Below, piece after piece: positions 24,071-35,733 of a stretch of 64,000 nucleotides of DNA. Numbering within the stretch: position 1 is the first letter of the stretch; each line of letters starts with the position of its first letter. The stretch lies in assembly GCA_022828595.1 (NCBI GenBank), contig JAKGHH010000002.1, positions 45,974,222 through 46,038,221 on the forward strand, written 5' to 3'. This stretch comes from Nelumbo lutea. Lineage: Eukaryota > Streptophyta > Magnoliopsida > Proteales > Nelumbonaceae. The notes below the pieces were generated by a model, which had not been told where the DNA came from, did no database searches, and worked only from the letters and a program-made list of their open reading frames with translations. The translations under genes and the position numbers were made by a program.

Positions 24071-24267
24071 AAATGAGAGATTTTATCAATGATTGCGTTT
24101 CTTAGTATGGATCGGGGAGGTTTTCATGATTTGATCTGCCATTGTCTTCTTCCAGAATCAAGAGATCAGTTATACAAGAACTCTAATTTCACTAATTTTG
24201 AATCTTTATTTCTATCGTACCTTTTTATAACTTCTTCAGCTGAGATCTCATATTAATTTATTGCCAG

Positions 24268-24360
24268 GAGTATGTGGTGGAGAGCCGAGAAGATAATAAG
24301 ACTCACCCTGAGCTTGACCCTTCACATGTCACAGAGCTACGAATGTTGGGCCTTTATTAA
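24268..24360 (+). CDS. Last coding exon of the same gene (C-terminal tail)
   Basis: Acceptor TTGCCAG ends at 24267. The exon reads EYVVESREDNKTHPELDPSH then VTELRMLGLY and TAA at 24358-24360. Joined to the exon ending at 18237 it gives ELTK-EYVVE, a continuous conserved block, and a tail of the form ELDP.HV..L..LGL. The phase is 0 on both sides. The intron (18238-24267, 6030 bp) is very large because it holds at least one LTR element and a LINE relic. No stop or frameshift is visible in either exon, so the gene may still be functional. Confidence 0.62.
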   Translation, partial: EYVVESREDNKTHPELDPSHVTELRMLGLY

Positions 24361-25600
24361 GCAAAAATCAGTTGTTCCCATTGAGCTTCTGGTAAGAAGC
24401 TTGATCTGCATGTCTTTATTCTGTATCGTGATCTCTTACCATCACCCCACTCCCCCCCCCCCGCGCCAAAAAAAAAAAAAGCAGAAAGATATGTATGTGC
24501 GTATATTATTTTTATTTTTATTTCTTCCTTTTCTTTCATCTGTCAGAGGTCTAGATTTGCCTTTTTGCAACTTGTGTTGGAACATAAAAAATGATTATAC
24601 TCTTTAGAGTAGAGTCCACTTGTCATTTTGATTATTCAATTTAACAAAATATTTTTTTTATGTCAGTGAAACCTTGTCATTGGAGCCTCACAAGAGTTTC
24701 CACTGGTCTGATTTGTCTTCAGAGTTCTTCGTTGGTTGGTGATTATTTTTTTAAGATGTGCCATTCAGACACAGCAACTCGGAGGGGTTAAAGTTGAATC
24801 ATTTAGTACCAGAACTGATACGTATATAGGCTATATAGCTATTCTTATTTTGACACATTCTTGTCGGTATGTTTTTTTATTTTTCTTTTTTTCTCTTTTT
24901 TGTCCATTTTCTTCTTTACTCAATCACTTGGTACAGAGAAAAAAAAATCTCCAAGATAAATATTTCGCATGTAGAACTAAAATGGTTGTTTCTTGCACTG
25001 CTAGTAAGAGTGGAAGGAAACCAAGGTAAGGTATCTCTGTTTCAACCAGTTAGAGATCTTACCAATTGAAGCCACCATCAATTGGTTTGAGGGAAGCATA
25101 CTTGGTATATCGGCAAGTAGCTTTGTCATGGCATGGAATTTTTTTTGTTGGTGAAGAAAATTTTCTGCTATCAGTGTACCTATGGTACAGAAAATTTTCC
25201 GTACCAGACCAATAGTAATTTGCCACATTGGCCTGTTCTTTCCATCTTAAAATTCAAGTGAATTTTTTAAATGGTTCAGCAGCCACATCAGCCTGTTCTT
25301 TCCATTTCAAAATTAAAATGATTTTATTCGACACCAAGAACGTTCCTTCAGAAGGTTACCAAACGCCACTGAAGTTGTTGGGTTGCATAAGCATGGCAAA
25401 TTTGCAACTTCTACCGCCTTTGGCTTATATTTAATTACCAGAAGGTGTTAGGAAATTGAAAGAGAAATTACTCCTGAAAACATCCACACGCACCATACAG
25501 AAAAATGTTTATAACTGTATCTCGCATTTCGATTGACTGATGCTTTTTTTTTTTTAATAAAATTAGCTTCATAGTTACAGACTTTGATCAATTAACCCTT
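24361..25600. other. 3' flank of the host gene; simple repeats only
   Basis: Likely holds the 3' UTR. A C-run followed by an A-run (24451-24480) and several T-runs are the only distinct features. No further exon is supported. Confidence 0.4.
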
Positions 25601-25611
25601 GAACCCAGTGC

Positions 25612-27080
25612 TGATTGGATATCACTTACGGCTACATGGATACGATATTTTCAATATGGGGCATATCATATAAGTATTCATGATTATGGATACACGATGC
25701 GCTACGATTGAATACGTATCCTACGAGTCATGCGTATCGATATGATATGCTTTCATATTGGGCTGTATCGTACCGTATTGGTGAATACAGTTCGGTACAC
25801 ACCAATATAGAGGTGTATTTATGTTTAGTTTGACAAAATTATATATTGAGTATTTTTGGATTGTTTTCCATCTTTAATACATGGTAAAAAATAGTATTGT
25901 GAAAACTAAAATAAATAATTTAAGATTTAATTTTTGAAAAAATTTAATAAAAACTAAAAATTATAAAAATAATATATTGCATCTACCTTAGATGATTTAT
26001 ATATTTTATTTTATACATAATTATATGGCAAAAATGAAAGCATAATTATTATTTGAAAAAATAGAGTTATTATATAAAATTACTAAATAAATAAAATTTC
26101 CCAACAAATTTAATGGAAAACAGAAAACTATAATTATAAAAATGAAAAGAATAATTTTACCAAAAAATTTAATAAAAACTGAAAATTAAATATAATTTAT
26201 TTTATCTACCGTAAATGATTTATTTGTTTTATTTTACAATTATGTGTAGAATAAAAACATTATATGTTAAAAATTCCCCAAAAGTAATAAGAATATTTAT
26301 TATTTTATTATTTAAAAATAGTTGTTATTTAAATAAAATAATAATTTAATAAATATTCTCAAAAATTAATAAAAAGTGAAAATCGTAGTAATAAAATTGA
26401 AAGAGTGATAATTATTGTACAATGTTTGAATGTTTTAGAGTTCCAATATTGTTTATTGTAATATTTCTCTTTATATAACCTAGTGAAGTATGCATCTCTC
26501 ATGTGTTTATATCTTATTCATAGATAATTCAGCTTTTGGTTTAGTATGACTAATGTATTTATATGATTTATATGCATTTCACCTGTGTATTCAAGTGTTT
26601 TTATATTTTTAATTCATATCCATACTTTTCCAAAGCATATCTGTATTTATATCTGAATTATCTAATATGATACTGGATACTAATACTTTAATCATTGACT
26701 ATAAATTTGTTAAGTATCATGCCTTTCCGACATCAAACCCACGAGTCGATGGATGTTTTAAAACACAACCAATATTTCTGATGTGTGATAATATAGCGTG
26801 TGGCAAGCAATATGTTGTGTTCAGCAGATATGAAGTATACGTTTACGATACAATACAATAAGCATCGATACTTTAGACTTGATAAAAAAAATCCTTCAAA
26901 AAAATACTTGATAAAAAATTGCATATTGTATCGATTCAGAGTGGCAATATTCATGGTAGAACTACTTTCAGGTTTTAATATTTGAACCAAGAGATGGTCC
27001 TTGCAGGGGATTAAAGACTGAAAATTGCGAGTCCTCTTAAATCTCAATATCTGGCCTTTTGATGGATTCAGAAAACCGAT
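25612..27080. repeat. GATACG-rich MITE-like repeat with AT-rich core
   Basis: The left part (25612-25800) is dense in GATACG, GTATCG and CGATATG words. The core (25850-26620) is very AT-rich and the right part (26800-27080) again has CGATAC and GTATCG words. The same vocabulary recurs at 43310-43530 and 47270-47460. No protein is encoded; the ends are not defined. Confidence 0.4.
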
Positions 27081-27347
27081 ACGTATTACCGAGACATTGT
27101 AATATTTTCACCGTATGAAAGAAGGCTGAAACGAGTATCTCCATTAGAACTCTAGATGACTTAAACCTCCTAAATTAAACATGTTCAACAAGAGATCTTT
27201 CTTCCACCATTATCAATACTATTTGCAGACTGCCCATGAACTCAGCAGGCGCCATGTTTATCAAGTCTGGCTCTGGAATTTATAATATATTATATTCATA
27301 TTCATCAACTACTTTATTTAATTTTCATGATAACGAAATATACAAGC

Positions 27348-28364
27348 TCAACAGCTCTCTTCCGATTGACCCTGCAACTGAAAAATGAAATCTTTTATTA
27401 TAACAAGTAGGGCCTGAGCCTTGTCTGGTTCATAGAGCTCCACCAGATGGTAACCTTCCTCGTCGAACTGAGCCAAAACGTTTACACCCTCTCCCTCCAG
27501 CATTTTCACGAACTCCGTCTGACGGTCGATCAGGGGATCCCCACCGCAGGTAGTCACCAGACACCTCCCCAGCAACCCAATTCCATGGCAGCTCTCACTA
27601 ACTTTCAGTGGGTTGCAGTAACCATGATCACGATCAGACCCTACAGGCAACGCCAGGTCCCACATCAAGTCGCTAACTGACATGGAAAATCTCGGATTGT
27701 TGAACAATCTCATCTCCGATTCTGTTCTCTGCAACCCACCAAAGAAAGGGTGGTGCATGATAAGACCGACGATCTTCAGGGGCTCATCTGCAGAATCCGA
27801 AAACATCGTCAGAGCTCGTAATCGTGCATGGAAGGCAATATTAGCGCCTGATCTGCTGCCCATGAGATAGCACCGAGAGAAATGAACCGAGTCTCTGCTC
27901 AACCAGTCCTCTTCGCCATTAACGACGCTCTGTGAGGCGTGTTTCCTAACCCAGTGCAACGCTTCGATTGCATCCTCATAAGCCGCTGGGAGGCGGCTTT
28001 CGGGAGCGAGGCGGTGCTCGACGGAGACGATCAAGGCAGGCAGTTGAATGGCCATGTTTGAGCAGAAGTCGTGATAGATTGTGGAGGCTGCGCTCCTGAG
28101 GATGAAGCCACCGCCATGGAAGTAAACCATGAGAGGGAGCTTGACGGAGGAGGTGTGAGATGGTGGTCGGAATATTCGAACCCAAGTTTTGTTGGCGATG
28201 TTTAGTGGGATGTCTTTGGAAAGAACTCGGGTGTGGGACTTTTGATCGGCGGTGTCATCAGTTGCAGCGGTGGTGGGGAGATGGTTGAGTCGTGTGAGCG
28301 TGTCATCCGAGTTGTGGACGATCTGTAGACGCTCGTAAGGGTTAATGATCTGATGTTCTGCCAT
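27348..28364 (-). CDS. CXE-type carboxylesterase-like protein with lost nucleophile (338 aa)
   Basis: Single-exon ORF of the usual length for plant CXE esterases (alpha/beta-hydrolase, HSL-like), soluble enzymes that hydrolyse esters. The oxyanion-hole HGGG is at residues 83-86, followed by SVEHRLAPE. GGDPLID holds the acid (Asp276) and EEGYHLVEL holds His306. The nucleophile elbow reads GSRSG (169-173) where the family has GxSxG, so residue 171 is Arg (AGA, 27852-27854) instead of Ser. The inverted copy at 52946 keeps AGC. The overall sequence resembles the CXE8/ethyl acetate-hydrolase-like group. The frame is otherwise intact, so it may be an early pseudogene or a non-catalytic binding protein. 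The ATG is followed by MAEHQI, as in the duplicate. Confidence 0.88.
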   Translation of the reverse strand: MAEHQIINPYERLQIVHNSDDTLTRLNHLPTTAATDDTADQKSHTRVLSKDIPLNIANKTWVRIFRPPSHTSSVKLPLMVYFHGGGFILRSAASTIYHDFCSNMAIQLPALIVSVEHRLAPESRLPAAYEDAIEALHWVRKHASQSVVNGEEDWLSRDSVHFSRCYLMGSRSGANIAFHARLRALTMFSDSADEPLKIVGLIMHHPFFGGLQRTESEMRLFNNPRFSMSVSDLMWDLALPVGSDRDHGYCNPLKVSESCHGIGLLGRCLVTTCGGDPLIDRQTEFVKMLEGEGVNVLAQFDEEGYHLVELYEPDKAQALLVIIKDFIFQLQGQSEESC

Positions 28365-28680
28365 ATTGATACTGAGTAGAATCTCAGGCTCTCAGGCTCT
28401 CAGCTCACCAACGGGTCGAGTTTGCAGGAAATAGTAATGTATGCATGGAGTTCATCCTTCTTAAGTAAATACAGCCAGAGATTTCTTGAGGTTCAAGTCA
28501 TAAAGATCAGAATTAAATATAAGAAGAGTTGTTGATTTAAAATAGAAATTGAGAGTGTAATTTGATATTATTGAGCTAAGATAGCTTCATTAATTAAACC
28601 AGTGCCCATAACAAAGAGCAAGCTTTAATTTGTATGCATGGTTCCTGTTTTCACTGCTTTTTATTTAAACTTAGGTGAGG
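28365..28680 (-). promoter_or_regulatory. Upstream region of the esterase, shared with arm B
   Basis: This 5' flank is retained in the duplicate at about 52150-52434. I see no convincing TATA box. The conservation reflects common ancestry and does not prove function. Confidence 0.35.
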
Positions 28681-29805
28681 ATTTGGTTAATAATAATGCA
28701 TCCATCATCAGTGATTACATCAAAGTTCCTTTTTCTTCTTTCTCTCCGACCTAGTAATTTCCTCCTATCAAACAATTCTCAAGCAAACCCCTTTGTCTCA
28801 ACAAAAAACATTAATTTAATCAAAAAACAAAAAACAATAATTCATGAAACGTTAAAAAGAATAATAAATAAACAAAGATTTGATCTTCACGCCAGTTTCA
28901 TGTATTTTATTACTGGCTTGGGATATTACCATTGATTCCACAGCCCTAATCCGAATTCACATTTGACTCGACTAATAATATATGATGCGGCAATCAGATT
29001 TATTAAAAAATATCATATTTTGATATAAGTATAGTGTTGGCCGTGTTAGGCTGGCCTGGCCCGCAACCCATGAGCCTGTGTTGGGTCGAACCGGCCCACG
29101 TTTTCAAACCCTGGCTTAACCCGACCAGGGATTTGGGCCATACTCGACATGGCATGGCACTGTACATGTGGGCCATCGCAGGCCAGACAGGCCTGTTTTG
29201 ATGATTTTGGATGATGGAAACAATTAAAAACCCATCTATCCACATAACATTGCAGCCACATATGTAGAATATTTCTTTTTCGTACATAGTATTATATAGG
29301 GAGAGATGTTTCCAATGCATTGAATAGTGTGTTGTGAGTAAATGTGGGCAGAAGATCCAGAGTCCATTACGATACTCTCTTAGTTAAACTTAATATTGTG
29401 GTATAGGGAAAACCAAATAGCCAAAATTTGGCAATCCAGATCTCTAATCCACAAGAATCTTATACACACCTAGCCATGGGACATTATTATTGTACATGAG
29501 GAACATCTCCCCATGAAAGGTAACATGCAAATACGTGAGATATACATAATGTGCAGCTATAGTGGTATGTAGATAGCTAGGGCTCTTGTGGGTATGAGAT
29601 CCGAACAAAAACTTGGTGCTTGTGTTAGATTGGAATGGTGCATACCTCCCTAAACCTCTAAATTGTACCCACCTCAAAACCTATAGTGGGTTGGATTTTG
29701 AGAATTTAAACCATCATTGAATATGAAAAATGCAAAACCCTCCTCGACCTAACCCTCCATGCATTTAAGGGTAGCAATGGGTTGGGTTTAGAACTTATAG
29801 GTAGG

Positions 29806-30617
29806 GTGTGGTTAGGCATCGTGGGAATGGTCTCCTCAAGAGACAAAGGAAGGCCGAGGGTAAGGAATCAACCAGAAGGCTAGGGTGAAAAGAGGGGTGA
29901 CAAGATGGCTGAGCAAGGGGTTCAATGCTGGTTCATGAATGAATCTCGTTATAGGGAGAGTCCTTATTTATAAGGAGGGATCCCAAAGTCCCGAAAGGAA
30001 TGAGCCAAAAGTGTTTGATTTCTTTTAGGAAGGGGAATATTAGATTCGATGTTAGTCATTAAGGAGCATTACTAGGGTTTCACCACGTGTCCCTCAAGGG
30101 CTGTCTTTCCTTTCGCTTGAGGATTCTCATAACCCATGCATACTACTTCCTTTCATGTCTTATTTAACCGATGTGGCACCTTATTTTGTACGTAACTTAA
30201 AGTTACACATGTAACCGATATTTAGTTCCGGTTTACCATGATTCGCAGTTCTGTAGTGGTCTTAGATTCATCACAAGCCTGTGTACCTCTGAAGTTCATC
30301 AAAAGGCCACATATATTTGAGGTTTATCGAAAAGTTATGCTGTAAGTTCATTGCAGAACCGCATGTGTGTAAACTTCATCACAAGTTTAATTAAACTTGT
30401 TTTAAGCTTGTGTCAAGTGCAAGTTCATCATAAATGCACGATGAACGGTTTGTTCATCGCGAACGTGCAATGAATCATGCATTTATCGCAGATGTTCGAT
30501 AAACTATAAGTTCATCGTAGGCGACTGATTAGTTACGGACTCATCGCTAACATCCATATGGTATCAATTTGGTATCTTTTGTACTTTGAAGGATTGAGTG
30601 AGCACCATATACCTACA
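29806..30617. mobile_element. 812-bp insertion specific to arm A
   Basis: Arm B runs continuously through the matching point (near 48420-48440), so the segment was gained in A or lost from B. It starts near TGTGGTTAGGCATC and ends near GAGCACCA. On the minus strand TATAAATA (complement of about 29969-29976) would be a TATA box, so a minus-oriented solo LTR is possible. No clear 5-bp target duplication is visible. Its right third (30260-30560) is unusually rich in TTCATCR/CGATGAA words. Confidence 0.5.
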
Positions 30618-31289
30618 AAACCTACATCTAATTTCCTATTATTTCTCTTTATATATAAGTAATAAATAAGTAAAATAATAGAAAAAATAACAAAATTCCA
30701 ATTATTTGATTAATATAACAAATACATAAACTATTAATTATTCTTCACATAAAATTCAAACTATTAATAAATTCAACACCTAATACATAAAGTTTATATG
30801 CTTTCCAACAATATACAGGTTGGGGAGGGTTGGGTTTAGCCACCATACCCTACCCATACCCTTATGATTTGTAGAATCCCAAAACTCGTCATTACCCCCA
30901 AAACCCATCCTTCAAGCGAAAAACAACCACCCCATTGAGACAACCATCCACCAGGTAGGGTAGAAATTGCCATCCCTACATTTGTATTTTTTTTTTTTTT
31001 TGTATGTGACAAATGTTTGAGCAACACAACAAAAGTAAAGCCATGGATGGAGACCTAGTAAGGCCTACATTGTAATGGGGCTGAGAGAAAGGACAATCAA
31101 AAGACAATTGAAGAAAATATTTCAATTCTAGGAGACAAATTGGAAGCGGATTTCAAACCTTGAAACTTGTAAACCGAACCCATTTTTGCCCTAATTAAAT
31201 CACAGGCTACAATGGACTTAATGGTTAAGCAGATCTTAACTAGAATCCAAATTGAAGGACAACAAAAGATTATCTACAAGTATTTAAAA

Positions 31290-31850
31290 GGGAAAATTCT
31301 CGATTAGTACCCTGTATTTTGGGCCTAGTGCCACTTGGGTCCCCGAACATTAAAATGTGACAATTCATTATCAAACTTTCAAAACATGGCAATCCAATAC
31401 TTGATGTTAACTTGTTGTTAACCAATCATTAAGTAGTATTTGAAAAAGACGCAAATGCCCTTAAAGTGTCACCTGATCTTCTTTATCAACCATCCAAACA
31501 TTAACAAAAAATTAACGGTCTCAAATCCTTGCCTCTTCTATTTAAGAACATTGGGGTCACCAGAATGCCCACTCAAACGTGACCCCAACTTTCATGAATT
31601 GAAAAGGGAAAGATTTGAGACTATTAATTTTTCGTCAACGGTTAAATGGTTGATAAAGAAAATTAAATAACACTTGAAGGGCATTTGTGTCTTTTTAAAA
31701 TTCCACATAATGGCTGATTAACAACTAATTAATGGCAAGTACTAGATTGTCACCTTCTAAAAGTTTGGATACCGAATTGTCACATTTTAAAGTTTGGGGA
31801 CCAAAGTGGCCATAGGCCCAAAGTATAGGGTATTAATAAGGAATTTTCCC
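31290..31850. mobile_element. Mutator-like MITE with ~270-bp terminal inverted repeats
   Basis: 561-bp element, almost entirely palindromic; ends begin GGGAAAATTC. A perfect 9-bp target duplication TATTTAAAA flanks it (31281-31289 and 31851-31859), the hallmark of Mutator-like elements. Arm B has a single uninterrupted site at about 47775. It encodes no transposase. Confidence 0.92.
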
Positions 31851-32151
31851 TATTTAAAAACCTCTGCTTTCTTATGGATGGCATCTAAATTTTTTCCCAG
31901 GCGTCTCTCTAGGCCATTGTGATATTGCAGACCATGGAAGGATCTTATCTTCAATCCAAATAGTCAACAAAGACCAATGAATTGTCACATCTTCAACCCT
32001 ACAATCCAAATCATCCATATGCTCCAAAATTGTATTAGTGTACTTATTTTCATAACTAATATTAAGGTGTTGCCCCTTGAACTAAGCACCTTAATATTAG
32101 TTGTGATATAAATCATGATTCTGCTTGAAATTTTATTTTTTTGAAAGAAGG

Positions 32152-32640
32152 TGATGTAGGCGCGATTGGCTCGTCCAATTGTAGCCCTACGTGTGTCTTA
32201 GGGTGTGCTTCAGGTCAAGACCAATCAGGGCGCGTGCGCTCCCTGAGTTTGGCGAGCTTCCCAAAACCAACGGCACGAGGTTACATGACGGCCTCGGATG
32301 GTCGCGCTCCCCGCGTACGGACTCCATCTTGACCGTCCGGGCTTTATAGCCCCCAGGTGACTTCAAGTATAAATAGGAGGTGACTCCCTCTAGGTGAAGG
32401 ATTTAGAACTCAAGCTATCTCACTAGTCTCTGAGATTACCTATTCTCTTGTGGCCTCGTGTGACTCCCTCCCAAGGCCTTTGACCCTTTCCTCCTCACAA
32501 GACTTGCTCGCAAGTCTTCAGGCACCTCGCCCTATGGACCTCAGACCTCGAGCCTAGGACTTCGGGCTTTGAATCCCTCAGCCTTACCTCGGCTTGGAAG
32601 TGAATTTACAGTGTTGACCTTGGCCAATCCGACCCCATCA
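32152..32640 (+). repeat. Gypsy-type LTR (TGATG...CATCA)
   Basis: A 489-bp segment with 5-bp inverted ends TGATG/CATCA. It has a TATA box TATAAATAG at 32368-32376 and lies at the end of arm A homology. It is clearly related to the LTR at 54563-55167 (same start TGATGTAGGCG and same ACAGTGTTG.CCT block near the end). The expected primer-binding site after it is missing. Confidence 0.7.
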
Positions 32641-34356
32641 AGATGAGCTTGCTCTGCCTTCAAGTCATCCTCTAGTGTCTGCCAAAGTTGCCTTTCGTCG
32701 GTCAAGGCCTTGAGGGCGTCATCTTGGCTACTCTCCGACATAGCAACCCGCACAGCAAGCTGCTCATTCTTCTCCTTGTTTCGGCCCACGCGGTCAAGGA
32801 GGAGGCCGACCCGATCTCTCAGTCCAATGTAATGCCTGCAAACCTACAAAAAGCACCTCCGTTAGTCAAGCAAGTGAAAGCAATTAGAAAAGCTATTTAA
32901 GTGTTTGTCGAATCTCACCTTGGATAGAAAGTCTAGCCCTTGATCCCGGATGAGGAGGGGGTCAGACTTTATCGTACCAAGACGGTCCCCTTAAGGGATC
33001 ATCCCCTTCACCAAAGCTCGGCCAACCCCCTCGATATCAATGGAGTTGCCTTCGCAAATGTTCCACTTTGGCCGAAACACCCGTACGAGGTGTTGCCCCT
33101 CCTCGGCTGGCTCCGACGTAGATGGAGGGGCAAACAAAGGCCTAATCACAGGCCCCTTGGCCAAAGGCCTCATTGGAGCAATGGGAGCGTCCTTCCTTCT
33201 TTCGTCACCCTTGGCGGGAAGGTCCTTATGCGCTAGTTTCTTCGTCGAGGGCACCCTCGGTTCCTCGGTCGGCCTCTTCTTGCCTATCTTCTTTGGCCGA
33301 CCTCCATCCACCAACCTCTTCGCTTTGTCACCCCCTCCACTGGTTGGGGCCTGTGGCCAAGGCGTCCTATTGGCAGGCTTTGCACCTCTCCTTGCCCGAA
33401 CATCACCCTCAGTTCTTCGGCCGACTTCCTTAGCATCTGCTCCAATAGCCCCTCTCTCGAAGCCTTCTTCTTTGCTAGAGCACTCTTTAGTAGCATGCGC
33501 TTGGCATCTAACAACATCTCTACAAGAAGCAAGAAATAAGTACCAAGTAAAAGGAAATCTGACGTGTCAAATAGCTGACACAAGGACTTTTCCTAACAAG
33601 GGGATCAGAGTTGAGCCCCGCAAAAACCAAGGGGAGCTTGGCCTCCACTAGGGGCTTTACCCAAAGAGTTCCCAAAACAAGAAGATGGGTTACCACGGTG
33701 GTTTCATCATGTCGAAGTGTTAGCTTAGGCTTCTCGGTAGACAAGTAGATCTCCCCCCAACCCAATTTGAGAGACCAACCCTCAAGACAAGAGACAAAGA
33801 AGAATTTGCTCTTCGAAATGTGGATGGATGATGGGTTGTCTACAGGTTGGTCTCTTCGAGGATGGAATGAATACATGTCGTCGTCGTTAGTATGTCCCCT
33901 CAACACAAAAAGGGCTCAAAACAACTTCGGTGTAAGGTCCATGTCCCAAAGCTGAGCCACTACCAACATGGTAACGATGGTCCTAAGAGCATTTAGGGCC
34001 AACTGACTAAGAGTGATCCCTTACCACTTCAGCAGCTCAGAGATCAATGGATGAAGGGGGAACCTAAGACCGAACTCAAGGAAGTACTAATAAACACATA
34101 TCTCCCCCTCCTTTGGCATCCATAGCCGGTCACTGGTGTTAGGGACCCTCAACTTGTAGGATCGAGGGATGTAGTACCTCTTGGCTAAAGACTTCACTTG
34201 ATTGACATCTAAGATGTTGTCATGCTCCAAGCGTGGCAAATGCTATATATGCACACCTCGAAAGGCATAATCGGCTACCGTCCTTAGGCTTGACTTGGGA
34301 ACCGGTTCCTCTTGAACCACTAGGGGGTCCCTTGGGCAGCAGTTCGAGTAAGACAT
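32541..34356 (-). pseudogene. Antisense ORF relic of a gypsy element (putative gypsy-type transposon protein)
   Basis: On the minus strand an ATG at 34356 starts MSYSNCCPRDPLVVQEE; the frame is broken near 34240. Further on, YSFHPRRDQPVDNPSSIHIS, KSKFFFVSCLEGWSLKLGWG (33770-33880) matches the region of plant proteins annotated as putative gypsy-type transposon (Pfam Transposase_28-like). A Lys-rich segment (33000-33310) and a charged helical tail (32541-32790) follow. Such extra or antisense ORFs are known in Tat-lineage gypsy elements. No gag or pol is visible here. Confidence 0.55.
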
Positions 34357-34463
34357 GGTGAGAAGTTTACCTAGGACGAAGAAGTTCTAAAGACGAGAGC
34401 TAAAGCCGAGGGCTTTAGGAAGCAGTCAAGAGCAAATGTGGGGGAAAATGGCGACTAAGGCCC

Positions 34464-34472
34464 CTATTTATA
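34464..34472 (-). promoter_or_regulatory. TATA box for the antisense ORF
   Basis: The complement reads TATAAATAG, about 110 bp upstream of the ATG at 34356, with CT-rich sequence between. It suggests the antisense ORF had its own promoter. Confidence 0.5.
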
Positions 34473-35029
34473 GAAGAATAAACGACCTAGATCGTATCCC
34501 ATCCAAAAATGGCCACGCAACGACTGCCTCCACGACCCCGTCTGTGTGTCGATACGCGTCTCTCGCGTCGGGAAGATGAAACGACACCAAGCGAATCGGC
34601 TGGCTGACTCATTATGACCCATTGGCTGCACAACCCAGTTTTAGAACTGATCTCCTCCACGATCGCTTGACGAAGACGAGCTTCATCCGTGGGCGGCCAA
34701 GTCACCAGCTCAGGCGCCAGGGCGCCCAGCCGAAGGCCCCTGCAACCAAGGCTGAGGTAACAATGGATTTGCTTCCACATCAGCACTGGAATTGGGCAGA
34801 GGCAAGGCCTCTCCCTCACCCACCTACGAGGACAACCTCAAAACCGAGGCTGAAGCCTCCCAATGGGAGAGGCCCCCATGGCTCACCCTAGAAAGAGGGG
34901 AGGACCAAGTCAAAATTATGCCACTGCATGGCACATCATATTCGGAATTCCGGCAACACCACCCAACACCATCAGCACACTCCTTTCGGCTGAAGCCGAG
35001 GTCCTCATACTGGACCTCCACCATGGCCT

Positions 35030-35250
35030 TGAGAGTGGAGGGCATGTTCTTTCTTGGTGGAAAGATAACCAGTACCAGTTTTCTAATATCTCTTATGGCA
35101 TTGGATTTATTAAGTATTCCTATAATTATTGTTGCTTCAGAGTCAACTTTAGTATGAGAGATAGAGTTCTAACCAAATGGATAGCTTCTCTTTTGCCAGA
35201 AAATGCAAAGCTTTGATCATTACTCGTAATTGGTTATTTGGATATCATGG
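35030..35250 (+). pseudogene. hAT transposase C-terminal (dimerisation) fragment
   Basis: In two alternating frames the segment reads VLSWWKDNQYQF, LISLMALDLLSIPIIIVASEST and RVLTKWIASLLPENAK, followed by a TRNWLFGYHG-like stretch. This is the hAT C-terminal dimerisation region (W.....P.L...A.D.LSIP...VASES.FS....V...R..L.P). The N-terminal catalytic part is absent and at least two frameshifts occur. It abuts the gypsy remnant on its left. Confidence 0.75.
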
Positions 35251-35733
35251 TCAAATAAATTTTTATTTTGATTTATTTCAAACATTATAATTTATTTAGA
35301 TGATAATATATATTTTTGTTTAATTATCAAATATATTGCTTACATCATTAATGCTTTAATATTTTATCTTCTTTGATTTAATGTAATTGATGATAATGAG
35401 ACCAAGGAAATGAGTCAAGCATTCTTGAAGGATCATCATTGGAAGCTTTAAGTCCATTAGAGTTTTAGGAGGAACAACTTTTAGAAATGATGGAATGTGT
35501 TTGAACTTAAAAGTTAATTTGATTTTTTATTTAATTTTTATTGGACGTTGAGAACATTTGCATATACCTTTTAGCCATTTAATCAGTAGTCATCTATTTA
35601 CGTTAGTTTTTCTTTGGTATTTAATCTTTACTTTTATTGTTGACATTTTTAATTTTCTAGTTTTTTATAGTTGTTGGTAAATTTGTTAGAGGAAGAATCA
35701 ATCTTTTCTTTCATCAAGATCAATTGAATGCAA

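Larger units (their letters stand above)
27205..32151. repeat. Inverted segmental duplication, arm A
   Basis: Reverse-complement similarity to 47506-54562 can be followed through many anchor points: the esterase CDS and its flanks, 28560-28680 with 52148-52260, 29000-29450 with about 48900-49380, 30600-31200 with 47890-48440, and 31860-32150 with 47508-47790. Arm A additionally carries inserts at 29806-30617 and 31290-31850. It ends exactly where a gypsy LTR begins (32152). Confidence 0.9.

Noticed and set aside
29003..29320. Minus-strand 105-aa frame in arm A
   Set aside because: Falls in a GGCCTGG-rich MITE-like repeat that also occurs at 49190 and 62780. No domain.
32940..33651. Plus-strand frames opposite the gypsy antisense ORF
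   Set aside because: They mirror the minus-strand coding relic, which has the better family match. GC-rich sequence keeps the opposite strand open by chance.
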